Shown here: one piece after another, positions 54,361-64,000 of the stretch
Layout of the letters: each line of letters begins with the position of its first letter
How positions within the stretch are numbered: position 1 is the first letter of the stretch
NCBI RefSeq assembly: GCF_032854445.1
Contig: NC_088300.1
Span: forward strand, 32,161,608-32,225,607
Source: Liolophura sinensis
Taxonomy: Eukaryota; Mollusca; Polyplacophora; Chitonida; Chitonidae
Reading direction: 5' to 3'
Length of the DNA stretch: 64,000 bases
Program-made: the position numbers and the translations under genes
Notes under the pieces: generated by a model
Databases searched by the model: none
The model's input: the letters and a program-made list of their open reading frames with translations, nothing else
Told to the model about the DNA's origin: nothing

Positions 54361-56864
54361 TATTAAACAGGGAAATCATTGCTTTAAGCAAATCATTCAC
54401 AGTTGTCAACTATTGTTCTGTTCACAAAATTAGCCTGTCACATAAGATATCTGCGATAGAATTGGAATCATCTTCCATGCATATGTAGAAATGGTATGCT
54501 ATCCAGATACATGTTACATGTTGTCAGAATGACAAATCTGTTGACCAGAGCTGTCATGGTTTCATATGAAATTTTGTCTTATTCAAAAAATTAAATGTTC
54601 CAAAATTTATGAAAAAATCAGCTCTGCACTTTGATGGTTCAGGACATTTCAACTCATTAACTGTTGAAGAATTAACTGAAATATGATGTTTATAAATTTC
54701 CAAGTTTCAATTGGCCTATTTGCTCTAAATAATAAATAGTTATTTTCATTTCATTTGATTGATTCTTCTTAAAAGTCAAATAAATGAATCCCTGGACCCA
54801 GAACCAGATGCATTCTTCCAGATCATGACCTTTTACCTGTCATCAGAATTATGACCTTATTGAATTTGAGAGTGTGCATGTACTTTGTGTGAGATTTCAG
54901 CATTGGAGACAATTTAACATTAAGTATGGAGATGAACTGATCTATGCATACCTGTACAATCTCTTCTTCTGCTGTTCAGGTATAACATTTCAACATTATG
55001 GCAGGAAAATGTTTACAAGAGCCTGTGGCACATAGTTCTGCCCATTTGATGCGCACAAATAGTCTTGAGCTGGGTGTGAACCAATTCCATCAGAGGTTCA
55101 ATGGTTGTTTCAGCTCAAATGTAACCTGTCATGCCTTCATGCTCTTGGAGCTTCTAGATCAAAGATTCGCAGATAATCAAAAATGTATCCAGTGCTGTGT
55201 GTATACTCACTGGGGACTTGCAAGCACAGGTATGCACTTTGATGCTAATAAACAATTTGTGGTGTTCAAAAAGTAAGTTCCTGTTCATTGTGTGTGAAAG
55301 ATGTGTTTAGAAGTTTTTGTTGTACACTTTTCAGTGTACAGAACTATGTACTGTATGCATATTAATTCAAATGCATAAGTAGCACACACACTAGTTAAAT
55401 CAGCCACTCTTTTATGGTTGTACTTTTCAGCCATTTTGAAACCTGCATGAGTATTAACATCCTCATTTTGGGTCACTGTCTGTTTTAATTGACACTACTT
55501 CCCTTGATCTGTTATCTAATTATCTTATCAGAGAACCTTTAGCTTGTATTCTTGTTCACGGTTTCTGTCATAATTACATTATCTGTGCGTGAAAAGGGCT
55601 AAAAAAAAAACTTAGTATGGAAATCACTATTGGAGCCATGCAGTAACGTTGAAGTAAATTCAATTGTTAAAGGGAATAGATGTTTTTATTTGGAATCACA
55701 TCAGTGAACATGTTAATGGCAGCTATTTCTTATTTATGCGATGCACTTTTGCCATTATATGGAATGATTCTAAGCAATAGACCGATTTTGTGATATTTAG
55801 ATTAATGTTTTGTTAAGTTCCTGGTGACATGTGGTGGCTTCCTGAGAATCATCCAGTCATCCAGCCAATTCCCTCTGTCATATACGTGTTCATCTACTTG
55901 TTCTTTTATGTAGATAGATGTAGTCTGTTATAGTGCTTGTACTATTAATTTTACATTAGAATTATGTCAGTAAGATACGGACAGATACTCTGTACTCAGA
56001 AGAGATTTAAATTTTTATAAAATTTAGAGAAAGATTGTAAACTTATGATTTTATCCAAGCATGATTTAAATGCCATGCAAATGTAACAGGGTACATTGTC
56101 AGGATGTATATTTTAGCCGAACCAGTAGAAATCTACTGGTCTGACAAACAGTGCTAATTTTTCAAGCTAATTTCTGATTGTATGCATGTATTGTTTACCA
56201 CCACACATTCACTGTATTATAATAAAAAAAAGTATAATTACATGTATCAAACAAACTTGTGTATTTAGTTTAATGGATAATATTAAGTGTGTGATTATTG
56301 AAGTTTAGTACATGTAGTTGATATCACAATTGTACATTGACTTTGCTCGTCTCCCTCCGGAGGCATTGCCTGCATATTGAGAGTAATCCGGACTGAGGGT
56401 TTGTCAACCTTACATATTGTGTAAATGTGACTTTAGTTCTGCACATCAGCCAGCCAATAAGCCGTCCCAGGGGACATGGATCTCCATTGATTCTGCCATT
56501 AACTGTGTAATTGCCTTACCCCACAGGTGGCATACATGTACGCAAATAAACAATAGCTGGGTGAACATTCATGTACACGTTTGAATATGATAGATGTGAG
56601 CTTAAATGCACATCATTAAGTAGACCTGTGGTTCTTTGTTATACAGCTTCCATTATCAAGTACTTCAGGATCAGATCTGGTGAATGATTTACAGTCTTCG
56701 CACATAGCCAGCCATTAACTGAGTATAAGAATTCCAGCATACACATGTGAATGTTTTTGACCGTGTAAATTTATGTACATTTACTTGGAATTATTCGACG
56801 CTATACTCTTGTACTCTTTGTATCGTGTGTGTGTGTATGTTCTCAAAGTACTGAAAAGCGATTT
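54361..56864 (+). other. ERR intron, segment 10
   Basis: Unique AT-rich sequence. A short (GT)n is near 56825. No gene is recognised. Confidence 0.5.
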
Positions 56865-57101
56865 GGTGGCTTCGTGGTTGAGGTAGTTAGCACACCAGCA
56901 CGGCACAATGACCCAGGAGCTTCTCACCAATACGGTCACTGTGAGTTCAAGTCCAGCTCATGATGGCTTCCTCTCCGTCAATACATGGAAAGGTCTCTTA
57001 GCAACCTGCAGGTGGATGTGGGTTTCCCCCGAGCTTTGCCCAGTTTCCGCCCACCATAATGCTGTCCGCTGTAAAAACACCAATGAAACAAATAAATAAA
57101 T
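56865..57101 (+). mobile_element. MetaSINE-like element with target duplication and internal deletion
   Basis: Head TGGCTTCGTGGTTGAGGTAG, body GAGCTTCTCACCAATACGG, GTGAGTTCAAGTCCAGCTCA, TTAGCAACCTGCAGGTGG and CCACCATAATGCTGTCCGC. It then jumps to AAAAACACCAATG, missing about 30 bp of the 3' domain that includes TATAAGTGAAATATTC. An AAATAAATAAATAAA tail follows. The exact 11-bp repeat AAAAGCGATTT flanks it (56854-56864 and 57102-57112). Confidence 0.92.
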
Positions 57102-57112
57102 AAAAGCGATTT

Positions 57113-57884
57113 AAAACTATATTTTATTACTATTTCCTATCCTAGTAGATTTTTAGATCTTGATTTACATCTATCTGTCTGTTAGTGTAATCCAGTGACC
57201 TCGATTTGATTACATTTTGAATGTGGAGATACTTTTTCTTCATTTCTTCAGATTTGTACAAGCTGTTTTCCACTCAGGAATCCATTCCCTCATATATCTT
57301 GTATGGGCTGGCTTGATTATATGTACACATGCTTTGTGGGGCATATGTGTTTTAAAAACACAACAAAGCTTCCACTTTTGTTTTATGTGGAGATTTTTGT
57401 ATCTTCTATGCAGATTTACTGTAACTGTGGGACAGCTGATTCCAGAGTTTCACTGGAATCCACACACACTGTACAGTAAGCGTGGCACAATGATTTATTG
57501 TGTCTCACACAGGCAAGCTTGTTTTTCAGTGAAGCATCTGGCACGTAATATACTAACATAACACAGGGCTAACTGTGCTGCCAAATTCCATCAAAATTGA
57601 CAGTTTGATTGGGAAATGATAAATCACATCTAAAATACCATACGATGAACATGTGTTGGTTTAGATTGGGCCCTGTATTGGCTGACACAGGATTTTGATG
57701 CTTAGACTTGAAGGCTCTATGTTAATTTCTAATTGAATATAGAGTTCACTGCTGCAATCCTTGGTTTAAGATGGACATTGTAAATATGTCCAGCTCATGA
57801 AATCAAGTACCTCTGTAGCCTGTTCTTGGGTTGGCGGAAGCGCTTATTGATATATCACTTAGAAATCACATATCTGACAAAGAG
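57113..57884 (+). other. ERR intron, segment 11
   Basis: A 114-codon frame (57217-57561) has no recognised domain. Nothing else is seen. Confidence 0.45.
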
Positions 57885-57995
57885 CAGTGGTTTACGCGGT
57901 AAAAGTCAGGTTAATTTCCTCCACCCACAAACCTGACTGTTGTCTTTTAAGTGAAAAATTCTTGAGTTGTCATCACCAGTCAGATAAATAAAGAT
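57885..57995 (+). mobile_element. SINE 3' fragment (family C-like)
   Basis: GCAGTGGTTTACGCGGTAAA, TTTCCTCCACCCACAAACCT, TTTTAAGTGAAAAATTCTTG and CAGTCAGATAAATAAAG are in the order of the family-C/MetaSINE 3' end. Strongly diverged. Confidence 0.5.
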
Positions 57996-60785
57996 ATACA
58001 AATCACATAATACAGGTAAAATACTCGCACATCAAAATGTATGTATGCGTGGCTACCATTGTGTACATGTGGTATCTCCTCGTAACTGTGTGTAAAGCAT
58101 AGTTGGTAACAAATGATAAGAAGGACTGCATGGCCCAAATTATTTGGCTTCCTTGTTAAGGCAGTTTGATAACTTATCTGAGTCTTGTCTGCTGATATTG
58201 AAACCATTTGTCCACATGCTCATGTACCCACATGTATAAACACATACATATTTTAGCTGCCATCATGAAACTGCTTCAGGTGGATGCGTTACACAGATAC
58301 CAACCTGTTATCATGTTTTGTACTTTAGAACAGGCATGACTGAAACATCAATCAGTAAATAATTATTAATGAGCCTGGGACAGCTTATGAATTGCCCTAA
58401 TATCATGGCAACCATTTCAACACTAGCACAATGAAGTGGTTCACACATGCGTGTGTGTATATAAACCAGCTCTTGACTACATTAATGCAGCCACACGGTT
58501 GTGTCAGTCAGCTTGATTAGGGAATATCATTGGTGTTCCTCAGGCATGACACATACACACACTAGTGGATCAGCTGTCACTGACTATAGTGGCCCATTAC
58601 AACAATGGTTAATGAATTAGAAAAGGTTATTGACTTGTAACTTGTGTCTGGTGTAGGTAGTAAATCTGACAGAGCATTGATTGTATGTGTTTGTCTGGGT
58701 AGTATGTAGATCAGGTATAAAACTAAAACCAGCAGGTGTATCTATGCCAAATGGATTGATCAGCATATTCTCTGACGTATATGGGATAAAAAGCAATCAT
58801 TTTCAGATGTATAACAGTCTGCCCTTTTGTCTTAATGTTCATATAAATTAAGTGTAAAATTGTCCTAAATGTCTCCCTTAGCACTTTAGTGCTAAGTGAA
58901 TACATACATGTACAATGTACCGTGGGGGGTATACTATCAATGTCTGTAAAATCGCCATCCATAGTATCACATGCAGATAGTTTGGCAGTCAGCCAATATA
59001 AAGCCCGTCTTGTTGTTGATCCAAGTATTATTGGCTACACAACCTCGATTGAATAAGGGTCAAAAAGGTTATCGAAGCATTCGGCCTCCACAGAACTCTT
59101 TGTCAAGAGGGGGGCTCTGGTAAAGTCTATCCTCTTTAATGGCCCATGTAATCTGTTAACTATTAGAGCTCTGAGGTACATGTGTTAACAGGCGTGTGGT
59201 AGGGGGATACCTGACTTAAGTGGTGTTGTTATGTATGTAATCTGTAAACCTCAGTAGTGACCTGTACACATCAGGCATCAAGGCTTAAATGATGTCCTCA
59301 AGCAAAGACGTTATTTCTGTGAGGACAGTTACTATTGTTACCTCATGCTTAAAGGCGTATTAACACTATTTTAACCGCTTGTTCGGTTATAGTGACCTAT
59401 GGGGTATATATGTATATTTACCCTAATTGTGCTCAGTGACTAAATAGCCATGTAACCCATTTGTGTGATTCGCAGTATAAAAGTACATGTATGTTCAGTA
59501 TTGGTCAGCTATCACCAGGAAAATTTCACCAGGAAACCTATACATAATATAAGGAGAGGAGACCTGCATGATTTCTAAGCTAGTTAATTTTATGCTCCAA
59601 AACTTTTTCGTCATCAAATTTTGTCATCATACTCCAGAATGCATGTGCATAGAAATAGGCACAAGAGCATGTATTCTGACTCTTTAAACATACTGGATGA
59701 TTTGAATATAACCAGAATAACATGAATGCTATTTCATATCTGCACATGTGTATGCATATAATTTACATTGCTGCAATTCTGTGCATTCTCTTATGACTTC
59801 AGGGTTATTTCATTTATGACATATACATAACTTCAGCAAGAGTTTGATGGATAGTGCTTTCTACAATGAACAATACTTCCAAAAAATACCGTAGTGTATG
59901 TGATATTGAAAAGCTTAAATCTGAATCGATATCTTTTCGTCCTCCACCAGCTCTTAAATTACATCATTTGGACATGTATAAGAATTCATAACTGTCATAG
60001 GAAAATGCTTTGAAGTCCTTGTTTACAGCTCCTTAATTAATGATACTCTGTCAATAGTTGTTGGTCTTCTAATGCACTTCCTGTGCGACCGTATTTCAGT
60101 TGTTTGAAGAGAAGTGCATTCAGTACTTCAGAGAAGAGATTCAGTGTCAAGTACAGTCTAGCCTTAGAGAGGAATGATATAGCTTCTGGCTGTTCTTAAA
60201 ATGGTTTTTCACTATTCCAAGCCATTAGATAGTCAAGGATATGATGTACATGTATATCTTTATACAAGTGTATTCTGAACGGATACAAATTGTCTTCATG
60301 TATTGAACCTATGTGATTATTAATGCGTTTTAAGTGCAACTAAATGAATGGTATGCCCAATGGTATATAGAATGGATAGTGTTTCTAAGTTTATACATCT
60401 GATGATTGAAATTATAATGAACGATGTACTTTGGTGATTTGTGTTTCCATTAGACACCTGTGGTTGTTGATTTTTGAAAAGGTCAATGCCACAGAAATAT
60501 CCTCAGAGAAGGATCGAGACAAAATAATGTGTTGTGCGTCCCTGGAACACTCTCAAGAATTTTTCATTTTGACATTTACGATGGGTGAAGGAAAGCAGAC
60601 AGCCCATGGTAAACCATCAACCTTTGCCAAGTTAATGATGATCTTTGCAATAAACAAAAGCTGTCTTTAAAGGAGAAGAAAATTTAAATATCAGGCAAAT
60701 ACCATTGAAAAGAGTATGCTTTTCCTCGCAGGTACCTGCCATAAAAAATTCTAATATGTACCTCAAGTTGACAAATTATAAATTA
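57996..60785 (+). other. ERR intron, segment 12
   Basis: Unique. A small hairpin CTTAGCAC-TTTA-GTGCTAAG lies at 58877-58896. No gene is recognised. Confidence 0.5.
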
Positions 60786-61180
60786 AGTCAGTGCCAAAAT
60801 CCGCTGTGGGCGACTCCATTTTGCCTAAGAACCAGTCCTGAAGTCTTCTGTGTTAGGAGGAGAATTGCCGTCGGAAACCGGCGTACATTCCCAGTAGAAC
60901 TCTTCTTCCCAGAAGGTAGCGAACAGTACAGTTCGTTTTTCCGCTTGACGATTGGGAAACAGTGATGTTGGACATAGGTTCTGAGTTTACAAGAACAAGC
61001 CGGCAGTTTTAACGACTCTCTTTGGTTGAGAGGCAACACTCCCCCAGCATAAATTACACGGTGTTAAAGATGGACGACATGATGGACTCAACAATTTATG
61101 CCAGCTTTGCCGTTTTCTGGCTTTACGTGTATGGAGAGGAAAAATGGCAAAATTATGCAGCAGGCACCACCAGATAGAAA
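60786..61180 (+). promoter_or_regulatory. CpG-dense block, candidate internal promoter or exon
   Basis: About 16 CpG dinucleotides fall within about 350 bp, several times the local density. An inverted CCAAT-like word (CGATTGGG) is at about 60950. An ATG in strong context (AAGATGG) at 61070 opens a 35-codon frame (MDDMMDSTIYASF..., stop at 61175-61177). It lies 2.3 kb before the second-finger exon. It could be an alternative first exon of ERR, an unrelated intronic transcript or a foreign insertion. No good splice donor was identified. Confidence 0.35.
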
Positions 61181-61361
61181 AAATGTGCTTTTTTCAGGCT
61201 ATACTGTCATGTTTTTAGCTTTTTTTAGCTTTTCTTCTTCTTTAACAAACGTAAAACTTTGTGAACAAGACCTAAGCACCATTGATGGCTTATTGTTGCA
61301 CACGCCCCACAAACAATCTGAGCAGGGGAATCTAAAACTCTCTGCCCAAAACCAGAATTGT

Positions 61362-61660
61362 CTTGTTTAATTGATTGTTCTTCATTGTCATACTCAAAAA
61401 TATTTCACATATACGATGGCGGTCAGTTACATGAGTGGAGGAAACAGGAGTGCCAAGATTCTGGTAAGTTGTTGGCGAAGATTTCACACATACGTAACAT
61501 GTGTGTGACACACAGAGTAACTTGTATGCCATTTGGTGTAATATATTTATCAGTTGACCATGCAGGTCCCTCAAACAGTGAGAGCATTTAGTGCTGGGAT
61601 GGAACCCGCACCTGTAGTTGGGAGTGACACCTCTTACTAATCTACTGACCGTGCTGTTTT
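61362..61660 (-). mobile_element. SINE copy, family C/MetaSINE tail (diverged)
   Basis: The plus strand shows CATACTCAAAAATATTTCAC, ATATACGATGGCGGTCAG and GTGGAGGAAACAGGAGTGCC, then TTGTTGGCGAAGATTTCACA, the reverse of the family-C 3' half. A region near 61600-61655 (GGGATGGAACCCGCACC) may be the reverse of a degenerate B-box. Confidence 0.6.
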
Positions 61661-62407
61661 ATGATACATATAGTACATGTTCAGTACATGGAGAACATGT
61701 TTCTGTTAAAAAGAGAATGTTAGGCTAAGAACTGGTATTGTATATGTGTAAGTTAATTGTGATGGACCTAAGGGAATCCCCATGGAATACACTGGAATTA
61801 GTACCTACAATAGGAATTAGGGCCTGGCAAAGCTGTTTGGTGGGAGAGCTAGTTCATTAATGGGGTAATGACTTAAACGGTAATTTGCTCTAGGTTAATA
61901 CCTTGATTCCAAATTGTTTGCCTGTTGTTTCATGTACTTTGATGTTTTTGGGGTATCCTATCTTGCTACTAATACTGTGGACTTCTTATAGGTATTTCTT
62001 TTTTTCAAAAAGATTTTGGTGACGTACATGACAACTACCAAAAATTGATTAAAAGCTCATTTTACATTGCATTGTCTGATATCACAGGAGATGCATTATA
62101 TTATTTGAAATAATTCTTTTAATAAATCAAATTTGGTGCTGAAACTTTCAAGTAAGATATCCCCCTGCTGCCTTCCATGCCAAGACTAAAACACTATTCT
62201 GAGATCAATACAACTTGTAGAATCCAGCAGAATAATCAACTTAATGCATAGGTCAAATTTTAGGTCCTATATTCTATACGTATACAGTACTGTAGAGGGG
62301 TGACACCCTACTCTTATCATATGATTATCAATGTTGTAGAAAGTACAAGAAAAAGTATGACTGGTGTGAGGGAGAAATATGATTTCATAAGGTCTGTCTA
62401 AGTATGA

Positions 62408-62450
<43 letters not shown>

Positions 62451-63458
62451 TGAATAGAAGGTCCGGGTACGTGTACATATATGTGGTTGATTTTAGCTTT
62501 CTTCCCAAACATGAAGCATTCCGTGCGATTGAGGTGAATTATTTTGTCACAGATCACATCCCCTAACCCTGGAGGCTATTTATACAAAAGTCGACTGTTC
62601 TACAGGAAAGCCCCTCAGCAAGGTTGAGCCCATTAGATAGAATCAACCCTTTAGCTTTCCTGTTCAAGTTGGTTGCTTTAATAATTAAACTATGCAATCA
62701 TTGATCAATTACTTGACAGTTTTCAACCTTCAGCCAAGTTTTGAAATAGCTTTCAGTTGATTACACTTGTTCTTGGGATGACACAAATCTGAAGTGAAGT
62801 TCATATTTGTTGACAAATAGCCTATGATATATTGTTTACATGGTTTGGAGCAGTTGTGCAAAGTGGAAATAACACCATTAAAACTGAATAACAACAAAAG
62901 TTTTGTGGCCTCTTTGTATGTAATATGATGCAGTAACAGGGTTGATTTTGTTTGTGTTGTCTAGAATTGTTTTGTTCCTTATGCGGAAATGATTAACTGG
63001 TGATGTCTTACAGATGTGTGATGTAGGTAGGCCCTAAAGGACTCTCAACTGATTCATTTCAAAGCATTTCTTTCAGCACAGCTGATAGGGTTTTGACCAA
63101 TGAGTGCATGTGCTCTAATCAAGCTCTCGCTGTCTCAAATAGGGCTGAAAGCCATTGACTTTGTCAGGTGCATGCCAAAGTGCAGTGTTTCTCCTACCCA
63201 TAATTCTGACCACCCTACTGTCTAAATCGAATACCTGTGGGTACGAAGCCGAACCAAAATGCAATAAATACAAGAACTGCCTTGTTCTTTTCAGTTACAC
63301 TGATCTCAGTCTGTTTGTGTGTGAATGTGTATGCCATGTCCTGCTTCCTTTTTTTCTTTTGTAGTTTAGAAAATTGTGTATCATTTAATTTATGCAGAAT
63401 ATTACCTTTGTGCATGTGCATTACCAAGATTTTTATTCTGAACTTTTCACAATTTCAG
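61661..63458 (+). other. ERR intron, segment 13
   Basis: It contains a (TA)n microsatellite at 62412-62448. It ends with the pyrimidine-containing acceptor ACTTTTCACAATTTCAG. No gene is recognised. Confidence 0.6.
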
Positions 63459-63575
63459 GTAATATTGAATACTCTTGTCCAGCCAGCAGTGATTGTGAAA
63501 TAACAAAGAGGAGACGAAAAGCCTGCCAAGCCTGTAGATTTCAAAAATGTCTCAACGTTGGTATGCTCAAAGAAG
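63459..63575 (+). CDS. ERR: Estrogen-related receptor, exon with zinc finger 2
   Basis: The 117-bp exon (39 codons, phase 1 on both sides) continues the frame from 30728 with GNIEYSCP. It carries the second zinc finger, with Cys at protein residues 138, 144, 154 and 157 and the D-box PASSD between the first two. The basic run EITKRRRK and [18 protein letters not shown] follow. Vertebrate ERRs have CRFMKCLKVGMLKEG here, so the Met-to-Gln and Lys-to-Asn changes are specific to this lineage or allele. The donor is G|GTCAGT at 63576. The T/A-box extension, hinge and ligand-binding domain must be encoded beyond the window. Confidence 0.96.
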
Positions 63576-64000
63576 GTCAGTTCAGCACATCAGTCCTAAT
63601 TTATTCCCCCCAGTTAAGTTTTATGCTGCTTTAGCAGTCATTCATACAATTGATTGGTGAAAACATGATGCAGATATGCATGTTTAAATTCTAAAACAAG
63701 AAATGGCATTATACATACGTTTACCAAATGCTGCAGAATTCCATAATAAGAACATATGCATACACCAAACATTATATATGGTAGGAAACAATTAGATATA
63801 TTCTGTTAAGTCATCTAATATACCCCAGTTAATTGCTACAGTGTACATATATTTATGTCCTTCAGATCAGTTCAGTGTATATGTCCTGCATATAGGCAAG
63901 ACGTGTGATGCATCTAGTCTGTTTTCTGGATTTGTTTACCGTCCTTGTATGCTGTGATGCGCACGTTCCATGGTGCTGTATCCCGTCACATTCACCCCAC
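63576..64000 (+). other. Start of the next ERR intron (continues past window)
   Basis: It begins with the donor GTCAGT. No further coding exon is seen before the window ends. Confidence 0.85.

Noticed and set aside
63392-63458. An in-frame Met upstream of the second-finger exon as an alternative start
   Set aside because: The sequence before 63459 is the intron end with a clear acceptor, and the frame is open only by chance for 22 codons.

Overview
The window is eukaryotic, AT-rich and mostly non-coding. The organism is probably a lophotrochozoan such as a mollusc or brachiopod. The reasons are the many tRNA-derived SINEs whose 3' end reads like the MetaSINE-type tail described from bivalves and other marine invertebrates, the invertebrate Ty3/gypsy remnant, and an invertebrate-style estrogen-related receptor (ERR) gene. 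I cannot name the species from sequence alone.

One host gene is certain: ERR, a nuclear receptor, on the + strand. A 5'UTR/coding exon (about 30250-30728) starts at ATG 30335 and encodes the N-terminal domain and the first zinc finger. A second exon (63459-63575, 117 bp) encodes the second zinc finger. They are joined in phase 1 across a 32,730-bp intron. The hinge and ligand-binding-domain exons lie beyond the right edge. A promoter-like block with three CCAAT boxes and an E-box (22.54-22.86 kb), followed by a strong splice donor at 23235, is the best candidate for the upstream non-coding first exon. A second CpG-dense block inside the large intron (60.79-61.18 kb) could be an internal promoter.

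The left third (1-22 kb) is an accessory landscape. It holds a 1.2-kb minisatellite (255-1454) whose unit changes from 46 to 42 bp, a 272-bp foldback/MITE-like element (2913-3184), and a non-autonomous DNA transposon with TIRs of about 75 bp (5680-6510). It also holds a decayed 4.37-kb Ty3/gypsy element on the minus strand with LTRs and a TTCAC target duplication (8404-12771), a 148-bp tandem duplication, a degenerate minisatellite (16.46-16.81 kb), an inverted-repeat element (19447-19695), and a SINE nested in another SINE (20.7-21.35 kb).

The right two thirds (23-64 kb) are ERR introns. They hold scattered SINEs (one with a perfect 12-bp and one with a perfect 11-bp target duplication), a 32-bp tandem array (25.84-26.09 kb), a 389-bp GT/GA compound microsatellite, and several complex, non-repetitive stretches that could be conserved regulatory DNA. 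No rRNA gene, functional tRNA gene or CRISPR array was seen.
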